Origin: Maribacter dokdonensis DSW-8
GTDB lineage: Bacteria; Bacteroidota; Bacteroidia; Flavobacteriales; Flavobacteriaceae
Direction: 5' to 3'
NCBI RefSeq assembly: GCF_001447995.1
Contig: NZ_LDPE01000004.1
Coordinates: 171,183 to 235,182 of the forward strand
DNA: 64,000 nucleotides
Below are positions 53,840-62,850 of this stretch, one piece after another. The notes under the pieces were generated by a model that had not been told where the DNA came from, searched no databases, and worked only from the letters and a program-made list of their open reading frames with translations. Position 1 is the first letter of the stretch, and each line of letters starts with the position of its first letter. Made by a program: the position numbers and the translations under genes.

Positions 53840-55213
53840 TTAAACTGTTTCTGGGTGAGGGTGTTTCCAGTCTCCGCGATATTCTCTTTGCAATAACGCA
53901 GTTGCTTCAGGATCATTTAAAACCGTTCTGCTTATTGGGTCATAGGTTAATGGCCTTTTTAGATCCATAGATAAATTGGCCAAAATACAACTAGCGGAAG
54001 AGATATGCCCTTGTTCAATATCTGCAACAGGTTTTGTATTGTTTTCAATGGCATTTAAAAAATCGATCATATGTCTACGGGTGGCTGGTGCGGCATGTAA
54101 TTCAATATCTTTTTCGGTTACATCTTCAGGGTATTCATCTTTTTCATAAAGCACGTTGAACCTAATGGTGTCACCACCATCAACAGGTACAAATTCAGCC
54201 TTCATTACATCGCCTTTAAGTACACCTTTAGATCCGTAGATTTTGAATGCCCAAGGGTAGTCTGGATCATCTGGGTTTCCCCATGTTCTATGTTGCCAAT
54301 TACAATTAAGATCATAATATTCGAATACGGCAGATTGGGTGTCAGATATATTCGATTTTCCGTCCTTGTCAACAAAAATGCCTCCGTGAGAACTTATTCT
54401 TTTGGGCCATCCTAGGTCTAGCATCCAACGAACGGTATCAAGCATATGAACACACATATCTCCGGTAATTCCGTTTCCATATTCCCTGAATGTACGCCAC
54501 CATCTTTTGTGAGGTAAGCCATCATAAGGGCGTAATGGGGCAGGACCTGTCCACATTTCATAATCGAAGAATTCCGGTACTTTTTGTTCTGGTGGATTGC
54601 CATTGGCACGCATATGATAATAACAACACATATCTACATGTCCGACAGTACCTAAAAGTCCGTTGTTTATAATTTTATTTTTAGCATCTACAAGATGAGG
54701 TGTGCTTTTTCGTTGAGTGCCCACTTGTACTACTTTATTGTATTTTCTAGCTGCTGCAACCATGGCTTCACCCTCTATTACATCAACACTAATAGGTTTT
54801 TGAACATAAACATGAGCACCATGTTTAAGCGCTTCAATACAAGTTAAGGCATGCCAATGATCGGGTGTTCCAATAAGGACAATGTCTAATTTTTTTTCTT
54901 GCAACATGGTTCTGTAATCTGCATACAATTTTGGTTTTTTACCGTTTTTTTGCCGTTCGGCAACTAATTGTGAAGCGGTATTTAGTTGATGTTCATCTAC
55001 ATCGCACAGTGCTGTAATTTCAACGTTGGCTACTTGAATAAGGCGTAATAAATCACCAGTGCCATACCATCCCGTGCCAATTAGTGCAACTTTCTTAGGT
55101 TTTTCATTGGCAAAAAAATCATAGCTATACGGGTTTATAGAAGTAAAAAGTAGCGATGCCGAAGAAGCTTTAATAAAATTACGTCGTTTCATTAAAGATG
55201 GTGTGGAAGACAT
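53840..55213 (-). CDS. exported Gfo/Idh/MocA-family oxidoreductase
   Basis: This 457-residue protein has a twin-arginine-like signal (KRRNFIKASSASLLF); a second ATG at 55192 directly precedes it. The Rossmann motif is ALIGTGWYGTGDLL, followed by ALCDVDEHQL, GTPDHWHAL, VQKPISVDVIEGE (usually EKP) and the GMC-like end of the family (HAAPATRRHMIDFLNAIENNT). Such Tat-exported members use NAD(P) brought out with them and oxidise or reduce sugars at C3 in glycoside oxidation pathways. The GMC oxidoreductase and sugar isomerase genes lie just beyond on the other strand. Substrate is unknown. Confidence 0.82.
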   Translation of the reverse strand: MSSTPSLMKRRNFIKASSASLLFTSINPYSYDFFANEKPKKVALIGTGWYGTGDLLRLIQVANVEITALCDVDEHQLNTASQLVAERQKNGKKPKLYADYRTMLQEKKLDIVLIGTPDHWHALTCIEALKHGAHVYVQKPISVDVIEGEAMVAAARKYNKVVQVGTQRKSTPHLVDAKNKIINNGLLGTVGHVDMCCYYHMRANGNPPEQKVPEFFDYEMWTGPAPLRPYDGLPHKRWWRTFREYGNGITGDMCVHMLDTVRWMLDLGWPKRISSHGGIFVDKDGKSNISDTQSAVFEYYDLNCNWQHRTWGNPDDPDYPWAFKIYGSKGVLKGDVMKAEFVPVDGGDTIRFNVLYEKDEYPEDVTEKDIELHAAPATRRHMIDFLNAIENNTKPVADIEQGHISSASCILANLSMDLKRPLTYDPISRTVLNDPEATALLQREYRGDWKHPHPETV

Positions 55214-55355
55214 GATTTTGCGAATTTTAATATTAAGAACTTCGTAAAAATAGCATCCATTTTAACAAAATCATTTAAAATCACACTAAAAATTTATGAA
55301 TTTGTTAGTGTTTGTTATAATTAGGTATATTTAGATCAATTAATAATTTTATCTA

Positions 55356-56753
55356 ATGAAGTTACGAAATTACCTGCTCGCGCTTTGCATTTTGGCGACA
55401 TCCTTTGTAAAAGCTGAAATTTCTTTACATGGCATTTTTACAAATCATATGGTTTTGCAAAGAGAGACCAGTGTGCTGCTGTACGGATGGGCAAATCCAA
55501 ATGAGGAGTTCACAGTGTTTACTAGTTGGAACAATGAAGCTGTAAAGGTTAAAACGGGCAATGATGCAAAATGGGAGATCAATGTAAATACGCCAAAGGC
55601 AGGCGGCCCGTATGAGATTAGCTTTAAGGGTGAAAGCAATGAAATTACATTGAAAGATGTTTTGATCGGTGAGGTGTGGTTGTGTTCCGGGCAAAGTAAT
55701 ATGGAGTGGAGTGCAAACAGTAACATTGCAAATAAGGACATAGAAATTGCCAATGCCAATTATCCCAATATTAGATTGTTCTCAGTGAACAAAAGAACAT
55801 CTACATATCCACAGGAAGAGATAAGCGGTACATGGGTTGCCTGTACTCCCGAAACCATGCAGGATTTTAGTGCGGTTGCCTATTTCTTTGCTAGAAACCT
55901 TCAAAAAGAAATGAATATTCCCATAGGTTTGATAGATAATGCATGGGGCGCCACCAGTGCGGAAGTGTGGACCCCAAAATCTGTTTTTGATGCACATTCA
56001 GATTTAGTGGAAGCCCATAAAAAAGTAGCAGCCAACAAGTGGGTTACCGTTGAAAAATCTGTTTTGTATAATGGTTTAATAGCCCCGTTGACCAAATTTA
56101 AGATAGGTGGTACAATTTGGTATCAGGGCGAATCTAATACGGCAAATGCAGAAAGCTACCAAAAGCTTTTTACAAATATGATTACTTCATGGCGAAATGC
56201 CTGGAACATTGATTTTCCTTTTTATTATGCCCAAATAGCACCCTTTAAATATGGACAAGAATTTGCCGGGGGCGTGGTACGCGATCAACAAAGAAGAACA
56301 TTGGGATTGAAAAATACAGGTATGGTCATGACCAGTGATATCTGCACTATAGAAGATATTCATCCTTTAAACAAGCAAGATGTAGGGTTAAGACTAGCGA
56401 ACATAGCACTTAAAGAGCACTATGGATTTTTGGAGGATAAAGAAATTTACGGACCTCTTTACAAAGATTTTACAATTGACGGAAATAAAGTAGAAGTTCA
56501 TTTTAGTCATGCCGATGGCTTGTATAATAAAGGAAAAAAAATTACGCTATTTGAAATTTCCAATGCCCAAGGAGAGTGGTTTCCGGCTAAAGCAAAATTG
56601 AAGAATGAAACGGTATTAGTAAGTGCCAAAGAGGTTAAAAAACCTACAGCAGTTAGGTATGCCTGGAAGAGTACGGATATAGCCACTTTGTACAATAGTG
56701 CGGGTTTACCGGCTTCTACATTTAAGACAGAGAAGTTAAATGATCAAAAGTGA
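55356..56753 (+). CDS. sialate O-acetylesterase-like SGNH hydrolase
   Basis: This 465-residue protein has a signal peptide (cleavage near KAEIS) and an N-terminal beta domain (FTNHMVLQRETSVLLYGWANPNEEF), then the SASA hydrolase domain with the Ser nucleophile in CSGQSNMEWS and the conserved WYQGESNT; a late Asp/His pair is near EDIHPLNKQDVG. It removes O-acetyl groups from sugars. Sialic acid is only one option: in marine flavobacteria these enzymes often sit in polysaccharide loci and strip acetyl groups from xylans or algal glycans. Confidence 0.85.
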   Translation: MKLRNYLLALCILATSFVKAEISLHGIFTNHMVLQRETSVLLYGWANPNEEFTVFTSWNNEAVKVKTGNDAKWEINVNTPKAGGPYEISFKGESNEITLKDVLIGEVWLCSGQSNMEWSANSNIANKDIEIANANYPNIRLFSVNKRTSTYPQEEISGTWVACTPETMQDFSAVAYFFARNLQKEMNIPIGLIDNAWGATSAEVWTPKSVFDAHSDLVEAHKKVAANKWVTVEKSVLYNGLIAPLTKFKIGGTIWYQGESNTANAESYQKLFTNMITSWRNAWNIDFPFYYAQIAPFKYGQEFAGGVVRDQQRRTLGLKNTGMVMTSDICTIEDIHPLNKQDVGLRLANIALKEHYGFLEDKEIYGPLYKDFTIDGNKVEVHFSHADGLYNKGKKITLFEISNAQGEWFPAKAKLKNETVLVSAKEVKKPTAVRYAWKSTDIATLYNSAGLPASTFKTEKLNDQK

Positions 56754-56865
56754 AGTATTGTACTTCAAAAATATCCGTCCGTCCAATTACAAATGTTATT
56801 CAGCTAAAAACGGGGGTCGTTATTCTATTAAAAATTAAATTGTAATCAATAACTAATTTCAAATT

Positions 56866-58587
56866 ATGCAGATAAAAGAATCCTCAGAACTCTTTGACGT
56901 GATCATAGTAGGTTCAGGAGCAGGTGGTGGTATGGCTACCAAGCAGTTGGCAGATGCAGGTTTAAATGTAGCTGTTGTAGAGGCGGGTCCGTTTTTTGAC
57001 CCGGCAGATCCAAAAACCATGACGCAATTAAAACAACCATATGATTCACCTAGAAGAGGGGCAGGAACCACCCGTGCCTTTGGCGAATGGGATATGTCTT
57101 GGGGAGATTGGGAAGTTGAAGGAGAGCCATATACACATGCGGAAGGAACTGAATTTAAATGGTGGCGTGCAAGAATGCTAGGTGGTAGAACCAATCACTG
57201 GGGGCGTATTTCTTTACGTTTTGGACCAAAGGATTTTAAAGGAAAAACACGTGATGGCCATGGCGATGATTGGCCAATAGGCTATGAAGATGTAAAGCCA
57301 TATTATGATAAATTAGATAAATTAATTGGAGTATTTGGCACCAATGAAGGTAGAGAAAATGATCCCGACGGATTCTTCCTTCCTCCCCCGAAACCAAGAT
57401 TACATGAATTATTTTATATCAACGGGGCAAAGAAGTCTAACATACCGGTGATACCAGGTAGGCTTTCCATGTTGACCAAAAGAATTAATAATGACCGTGG
57501 TGTTTGTTTCTATTGTGGACAATGTGGTAGGTCATGTCAAATTTATGCTGATTTCTCTGCGGGTAGTTGCTTAATTTTTCCGGCACAGAAGAGCGGTGGT
57601 CAAGTGAAATTGTTCGTAAACTCCATGGTACGTGAGGTTACTACAAATGAAGAAGGTAGGGCCACCGGTGTTTCATATATCAATAAAGAAGATAGAAAAG
57701 AATACAAACTAAGAGGTAAAGTAGTGGTCTTGGCCGCTTCTGCATGTAGTTCTGCACGAATTTTGTTGAATTCAAAAAGTAAGCAGCACCCTAATGGTTT
57801 GGGTAACAGTAGTAACTTGGTAGGTAGATATTTACATGATTCTACCGGGGCAAGTGCAGCAGGTGTTATACCGGGCTTAATGAACAGAAAAACCTCATAT
57901 AACGAAGATGGTGTAGGGGGTATGCATGTGTATTCACCTTGGTGGGGAGACAACTCTAAGCTTGATTTTCCAAGAGGATACCATATTGAAGTTTGGGGTG
58001 GTATGGGCCAACCTAACTATGGTTTTGGTTGGGATCCCAATGCTATGAACAAATACTTCGGGTTAAAATCTGGTGGTTATGGAGAAAGCCTACGTGATGA
58101 TGTAAAGAAATATTACGGATCAGTTGTTGGGTTTGGTGGCCGTGGAGAAGGCTTGGCCAATATTGATAACTATTGTGAAATTGACCCAACTACGGTAGAT
58201 GAATACGGTATTCCCGTTTTAAAATTCAACTACAAATGGTCTCAGTACGAAAAGAATCAGGCAAAGCATATGCAAGATACTTTTGAAGAGATTATTCATA
58301 ACATGGGCGGTCATTACCTAGGTGAAAAACCTGGTAAAGATCAAGATTACGGTCTTCATAAGCCAGGTGAAATTATTCATGAAGTTGGTACCACAAGAAT
58401 GGGCGATGATCCAAAGACATCGGTAACCAATAAGTTTCAACAATTACATGATGCAGATAATGTATTTATCGTAGATGCGGGAGTTTTTGTTTCTCAGGCG
58501 GATAAAAACTGTACTTGGACCATTATGGCGCTTTCATGGAGAGCTTCAGATTATATCATTGAGCAATTAAAGGCACAAAATATTTAG
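56866..58587 (+). CDS. GMC-family oxidoreductase with Fe-S motif
   Basis: This 573-residue flavoenzyme has the FAD motif VIIVGSGAGGGMATKQL (residues 12-28), RARMLGGRTNHWGR (101-114) and the C-terminal His/Asn region GTTRMGDDPKTSVTNKFQQLHDADNVFIVD. Unlike plain GMC enzymes it has Cys214-x2-Cys217-x2-Cys220-x3-Cys224, a four-Cys pattern suited to an iron-sulfur cluster, as in FAD-dependent sugar dehydrogenases. No signal peptide; export may ride with the Tat-type signal of the small subunit encoded 1 base later. It likely oxidises a sugar hydroxyl, perhaps C3, and passes electrons onward. Confidence 0.85.
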   Translation: MQIKESSELFDVIIVGSGAGGGMATKQLADAGLNVAVVEAGPFFDPADPKTMTQLKQPYDSPRRGAGTTRAFGEWDMSWGDWEVEGEPYTHAEGTEFKWWRARMLGGRTNHWGRISLRFGPKDFKGKTRDGHGDDWPIGYEDVKPYYDKLDKLIGVFGTNEGRENDPDGFFLPPPKPRLHELFYINGAKKSNIPVIPGRLSMLTKRINNDRGVCFYCGQCGRSCQIYADFSAGSCLIFPAQKSGGQVKLFVNSMVREVTTNEEGRATGVSYINKEDRKEYKLRGKVVVLAASACSSARILLNSKSKQHPNGLGNSSNLVGRYLHDSTGASAAGVIPGLMNRKTSYNEDGVGGMHVYSPWWGDNSKLDFPRGYHIEVWGGMGQPNYGFGWDPNAMNKYFGLKSGGYGESLRDDVKKYYGSVVGFGGRGEGLANIDNYCEIDPTTVDEYGIPVLKFNYKWSQYEKNQAKHMQDTFEEIIHNMGGHYLGEKPGKDQDYGLHKPGEIIHEVGTTRMGDDPKTSVTNKFQQLHDADNVFIVDAGVFVSQADKNCTWTIMALSWRASDYIIEQLKAQNI

Positions 58588-58588
58588 A

Positions 58589-59314
58589 ATGATGGATAGA
58601 AGAAAGAGTTTACAAACTATAATACTTGGAGGTGCTGCAGCAGGTACCGGTCTGGTCTTCAATTCATGTAAGACAGAAAGTGGGGAAACTATAGATGAGA
58701 CTATAGCCACCACTAGTGAAAAGTACTTTGGTAGAACCCCGGCAGAGCTAGAACGCATAGAAAAATTAAACGCGGAACAATTGTTCAATGATCATGAAAT
58801 GGAAACCATTGCAGCCTTAAGCGTAGTAATTTTACCGCCAAAAGAACCACATGGTGGTCCAATAGAGGCAGAGGTACCTGATTTGGTTGAATTTATGGGT
58901 AAAGATATTCCAGAAATGGGTCCTATTTTATTGGGTGGCTTAATGTGGTTGGATCATAAGAGCAATACAGAATTTGGTACGGAATTTAAGTCGGCCACTT
59001 TAGAGCAGAAAAAACAGATCTGCGATGAAATTTGCTGGCATGACACGGAAAAGCCTTTAAGCGAGCAACCATTGGAAATTCAGTTTTTCTATACCATGCG
59101 AGGGTTGACCGTTACTGGTTATTACACCTCTAAAGTGGGTATTGCGGATTTAGGATATAAAGGGAATACACCTAATGTGTGGGATGGAGTACCGCAAGAT
59201 GTTCTTGATCAACATGGCGTTGCCTATGATCCGGAATGGATTGCAAAATGCGTAGACCAAAGTAAACGAAACGTCATTGCCGAATGGGATGATGAAGGAA
59301 ATTTACTTACATAG
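58589..59314 (+). CDS. gluconate 2-dehydrogenase subunit 3-like small subunit
   Basis: This 241-residue protein has a twin-arginine-type leader (DRRKSLQTIILGGAAAGTG) and a lipobox-like NSCK at about residue 29. The mature part fits the gluconate 2-dehydrogenase subunit 3 family (FNDHEMETIAALSVVILPPKEPHGGPIEAEVPDLVEFM, then FYTMRGLTVTGYYTSKVGIADLGYKG). It probably escorts and anchors the GMC flavoprotein encoded immediately upstream. No cytochrome c subunit is present, so the electron acceptor is unknown. The next gene follows 11 bases later. Confidence 0.88.
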   Translation: MMDRRKSLQTIILGGAAAGTGLVFNSCKTESGETIDETIATTSEKYFGRTPAELERIEKLNAEQLFNDHEMETIAALSVVILPPKEPHGGPIEAEVPDLVEFMGKDIPEMGPILLGGLMWLDHKSNTEFGTEFKSATLEQKKQICDEICWHDTEKPLSEQPLEIQFFYTMRGLTVTGYYTSKVGIADLGYKGNTPNVWDGVPQDVLDQHGVAYDPEWIAKCVDQSKRNVIAEWDDEGNLLT

Positions 59315-59325
59315 AAAGTAGTAAG

Positions 59326-60147
59326 ATGATAAAAAAAATAATGATTGCCACTATCCTTTTGGGTAGTGGTTTTTTAGCGCACTCTCAAGAAGTTGGTATA
59401 CAGTTGTATAGTCTTAGAAATCAATTTAAGATGGATGTGTCCAATACCTTAGGGTTGATCAATGAATGGGGAATTAGTAAGATTGAAGGCGGTGATACCT
59501 ATGATATGCCGTTAGAGGATTTTAAAGCATTACTTGACCAGAATAATTTAGATATGGTAAGTATTGGTGCCACATTTGAAGATTTGGAGAGCGATGTTGA
59601 AAAAGTCATTAAAAATGCTAAAGATTTTGGTGCTAAATATGTAATGTGCGCTTGGGTGCCTCACGAGGGGAACACTTGGGAATTAAAAGAGACCCAACAT
59701 GCTACCGAAGTTTTTAATAAAGCCGGTAAAGTTTTGAAACAAAACGGATTGGTTTTAGCTTATCATCCGCATGGATATGAATTTAGAAAATATAAGAGAG
59801 GTACTTTGTTTGATTATATGGTACAAAATGCAACGGATTTTACATTTGAGCTAGATGTTTTTTGGGCACAGCACGGAGGTGCGGACCCGTTGGAATTGAT
59901 GAAGAAATACCCTAAGAAATTTACACTTTTACATCTTAAAGATATGGAGAAAGGTATTAAGGGTAATAATACCGGGCACGAAGAAGATGATACTAATGTT
60001 GTTTTGGGCACTGGGCAAATAGACATTGCAGGTGTAGTTGCCGAAGCTAAAAAATTAGGTATTGAATATATGTTTATAGAAGATGAATCTTCTAATGTTG
60101 TTACTCAAGTACCAAAAAGTTTAGAATATTTAAAAAGTTTAAAGTAA
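59326..60147 (+). CDS. exported sugar phosphate isomerase/epimerase-like TIM-barrel protein
   Basis: This 273-residue protein has a signal peptide (cleavage near AHSQE) and then the xylose-isomerase-like TIM barrel (AP endonuclease 2 family): GIQLYSLRNQFK, AYHPHGYEF, FELDVFWAQHGG, LLHLKDMEKG and FIEDESS, which supply the metal-binding Glu, Asp and His set. Because it is exported and lies in an operon with a GMC dehydrogenase, it may act on oxidised glycosides (3-keto sugars), as exported members of the family do in other Bacteroidota. A terminator follows, closing the three-gene unit. Confidence 0.82.
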   Translation: MIKKIMIATILLGSGFLAHSQEVGIQLYSLRNQFKMDVSNTLGLINEWGISKIEGGDTYDMPLEDFKALLDQNNLDMVSIGATFEDLESDVEKVIKNAKDFGAKYVMCAWVPHEGNTWELKETQHATEVFNKAGKVLKQNGLVLAYHPHGYEFRKYKRGTLFDYMVQNATDFTFELDVFWAQHGGADPLELMKKYPKKFTLLHLKDMEKGIKGNNTGHEEDDTNVVLGTGQIDIAGVVAEAKKLGIEYMFIEDESSNVVTQVPKSLEYLKSLK

Positions 60148-60169
60148 ACCAACTACCAACTTGAATGCA

Positions 60170-60205
60170 AAACCTTCTATTTTCAAATAAATAGGAGGTT
60201 TTTTT
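60170..60205 (+). terminator. terminator after GMC operon
   Basis: AAACCTTCTATTT (60170-60182) pairs with AAATAGGAGGTTT across TCAAAT with one G-T pair, followed by TTTTT. Convergent with the sulfatase gene. Confidence 0.8.
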
Positions 60206-60237
60206 ATATGCTTTAACTTGATTCTAATATTTAAAGT

Positions 60238-62010
60238 TTAGTCCACTTTTTTAAACTGTAATAACCTAAAATCGGCTACCGCTTTATTTGGCATTTCCAG
60301 AGCTTTAAGAGTCAAAGTTCCTTTGCCTTTAGGTAATGTAATTATTCCTAGATTCAATGGTTTAAACTCCTTTACATAGGACTCCATTCTTAATACTCGA
60401 TCATATTCCTTACCTATAAGAGGAGAATCAAAGGCTTCTATTATTTTAGCCGTGATCTTACTATCACCAAAACTTAGTTCTACAACTGAACCCAAATCTT
60501 TTGGCGGACATGTGTAATACATTTCAACCTGGAAATTACCTTCTTCAAATACATCAACGTTCCAAGTAATAGAGTCATTTACAGAATTCCAATTGGTGAA
60601 AAAAGAATCATTTGGCCAGCGGTTGCTGCGCTCTATGGTACCATGGGCTTCACCATCTCTAGCTGGTAGTTGAGTATATATGGCTTTTGGATAACCTAAG
60701 GTAAAAGCGCGATCATCATTCTGTTTGGTGGTAGTTATGGTTTCGTTTTCCCACTTACGTTTAGCTTCAAGAAATTTGTTGACCAGATTTTGGTTCTTAT
60801 TGGATATATCATTTTTTTGCGCTCTGTCAACAGTAATATCATAAAGTCTATTTTCATTATCTAGTCTATATTTTTGACTTCTAACACTTGTTTTTCCGTT
60901 CCAATGGTTAAAAAGAAATCGATCCTTACTTTCAAATTTATTTCCCAATAGTAAAGCGCTCAAGTCTTCACCGTCAACAGGAAATTCTGTTGAATAAGGT
61001 ATAGAAAGTAAACCACATAATGTAGGTAAGATATCAATACCACCGGCTATTTCATTAAGTTCCAGTCCTTTTGGAATATGTTTGGTCCATTGAATATAAA
61101 AAGGGGTACGAACACCACCTTCGTCAACACTTCCTTTTTTACCTTTCATGTTTCCGTTCCAACGATAGGTGTTAGGACCGTTATCCGATAGGTAAATAAT
61201 GATGGTTTTGTCTTCAAGATTCAGTTTTTTGATTTTATCGGTAATCCTTCCAACATTATAATCAATATTTTCTACCATGGCCAAAGCGGCCTTGGTAAAC
61301 TGCAGGTCTTCATCATCGTTTGCGTCGGATAAGAAATTTAAAGACTTGTTTTTCATTTTGTTCCAAAATTCATCGGGCACTTGCATAGGGCTATGCGGTG
61401 TATTGTATGGTAGGTACAGAAAAAAGGGTTTTGCTTTGTTGTTTTCAATAAACTCCAATCCTTTATCGGTTAAATCATCCACCAAAAAACCGTTACCCTT
61501 TACCAACGCACCGTTATGTTCCAACATAGGACTAAAATAATTGCCCCAATGACCAGATGCAAAACCGTAATATTCATCAAACCCTTTGCTATTTGGGTGG
61601 TATGGCGGTTGCATGCCGTTATGCCATTTTCCAAAAGCAGCAGTATGGTAATCTGCTTTTTTCAGTATTTCGGCAATCGTAGTTTCGTTCATATTAATAC
61701 GCTCACCACCAGAAGAAGTTTCGTAAACACCCGTACGGGTAAAATACCTGCCCGTTAATATTTCTGCTCTGGTAGGAGAACAAACGGGCTGCACGTAAAA
61801 GTTATTGAATGTTGCTCCATTGGTCTTTAAAGCATCAATATTTGGTGTGCTTAGGTTGTTATTTCCGCTACTGCTTAAATCTCCCCAACCTTGATCATCG
61901 GCTAAGAAAAGAATAATGTTCGGTTTTTTAACCGTTGGCTCGTTACGTGATAATTTACCACAAGAAAGGTTCAAAATAATGATGAAAATTACAAGTAGAT
62001 TCTTTGCCAT
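60238..62010 (-). CDS. sulfatase lipoprotein, formylglycine-dependent (S1 family)
   Basis: This 590-residue protein has a lipobox (LNLSC17). The alkaline-phosphatase-fold catalytic domain shows IILFLADDQGWGD (metal ligands), the formylglycine site Cys77-Ser-Pro-Thr-Arg in VCSPTRAEILTGR, FGKWHNG, and YLSDNGPNTY. It removes sulfate from algal polysaccharides or oligosaccharides. The C-terminal part (about 430-585) looks like a carbohydrate-binding beta-sandwich. It needs a separate maturase (anSME or FGE) not seen here. Substrate cannot be told. Confidence 0.92.
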   Translation of the reverse strand: MAKNLLVIFIIILNLSCGKLSRNEPTVKKPNIILFLADDQGWGDLSSSGNNNLSTPNIDALKTNGATFNNFYVQPVCSPTRAEILTGRYFTRTGVYETSSGGERINMNETTIAEILKKADYHTAAFGKWHNGMQPPYHPNSKGFDEYYGFASGHWGNYFSPMLEHNGALVKGNGFLVDDLTDKGLEFIENNKAKPFFLYLPYNTPHSPMQVPDEFWNKMKNKSLNFLSDANDDEDLQFTKAALAMVENIDYNVGRITDKIKKLNLEDKTIIIYLSDNGPNTYRWNGNMKGKKGSVDEGGVRTPFYIQWTKHIPKGLELNEIAGGIDILPTLCGLLSIPYSTEFPVDGEDLSALLLGNKFESKDRFLFNHWNGKTSVRSQKYRLDNENRLYDITVDRAQKNDISNKNQNLVNKFLEAKRKWENETITTTKQNDDRAFTLGYPKAIYTQLPARDGEAHGTIERSNRWPNDSFFTNWNSVNDSITWNVDVFEEGNFQVEMYYTCPPKDLGSVVELSFGDSKITAKIIEAFDSPLIGKEYDRVLRMESYVKEFKPLNLGIITLPKGKGTLTLKALEMPNKAVADFRLLQFKKVD

Positions 62011-62112
62011 AGATTGATTTTAATTGATGTTCGGTCATTATACATTGAAACTATTTTAAAGATAAAGCACCTTTGTCAAAAATCTGTATCTTCAAACACA
62101 AATAATATAAAC

Positions 62113-62850
62113 ATGTTTAAGAATAGAGTTTTAGGTCTGTCTTTATTGGCATTACTTATGTTTATCGTAAGTTGTAAAGAAGAGAATAAGAAAGAAAATA
62201 CAGCTGCTATTAAGGAAGAAATAGGGGATACCGTATTGGATACTATCGTAGAACCTAAGATACAAAAACCAGTATTCAAAAGTCTGGAGGGTGTAGCAGA
62301 TACTACATTTGTGCGTTTAGCAGACTATAGCGATGGTTTTGCTTATGATCTACGTTACGCTACCAAAAATAATTTTTTAAAAGAAAAGGTGTATGATTGT
62401 GGCGAATGTTACACTAGGGCTAAAACGGTGAAGGCTTTGCTAAAGGCAAATGAGGAGTTTAAAAAACATGGTGTAAAAATAAAGTTCTACGATTGCTACA
62501 GACCTAATTCCGTACAGTATAAAATGTGGAAAATAGTCCCTAATCCGCAATATGTAGCCAATCCGGTAAAAGGTTCTATTCATAACAAAGGTGGGGCCGT
62601 AGATATAACATTGGTAACCCTGGAAGGGGAAGAGGTTAAAATGCCAACGGATTTTGATTTTTTTGGAAAACGCGCCTACCATGATAATTTTGACTTGCCG
62701 CAAGAGATTTTGGATAATAGAAAGTTGCTAAAGGAAACCATGGAGAAATATGGTTTTTGGTCTACCCGAACGGAGTGGTGGCATTATAATTTACAAGGAG
62801 CTTCAAATGACCCAATAGCAAATTTTAAATGGGATTGTAATGAAATATAA
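62113..62850 (+). CDS. D-alanyl-D-alanine dipeptidase (VanX/DdpX-like, M15D)
   Basis: This protein has about 245 residues from the ATG at 62113; an upstream in-frame start at 62014 would add a non-signal-like stretch. A lipobox is in FIVSCKEE, so it is a lipoprotein. The zinc-peptidase M15D motifs are clear: YDCYRPNSVQYKMW, SIHNKGGAVDITLV (SxHxxGxAxD) and EWWHYNL (Glu and His). VanX-type enzymes cut D-Ala-D-Ala dipeptides; in the envelope this one may recycle peptidoglycan. It is not a resistance cluster: no VanA/VanH genes. It overlaps the next gene by 11 bases. Confidence 0.88.
   Translation: MFKNRVLGLSLLALLMFIVSCKEENKKENTAAIKEEIGDTVLDTIVEPKIQKPVFKSLEGVADTTFVRLADYSDGFAYDLRYATKNNFLKEKVYDCGECYTRAKTVKALLKANEEFKKHGVKIKFYDCYRPNSVQYKMWKIVPNPQYVANPVKGSIHNKGGAVDITLVTLEGEEVKMPTDFDFFGKRAYHDNFDLPQEILDNRKLLKETMEKYGFWSTRTEWWHYNLQGASNDPIANFKWDCNEI

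Noticed and set aside
62113..62850. Vancomycin resistance cluster
   Set aside because: Only a VanX/DdpX-like dipeptidase is present; no VanA ligase, VanH or VanRS genes.
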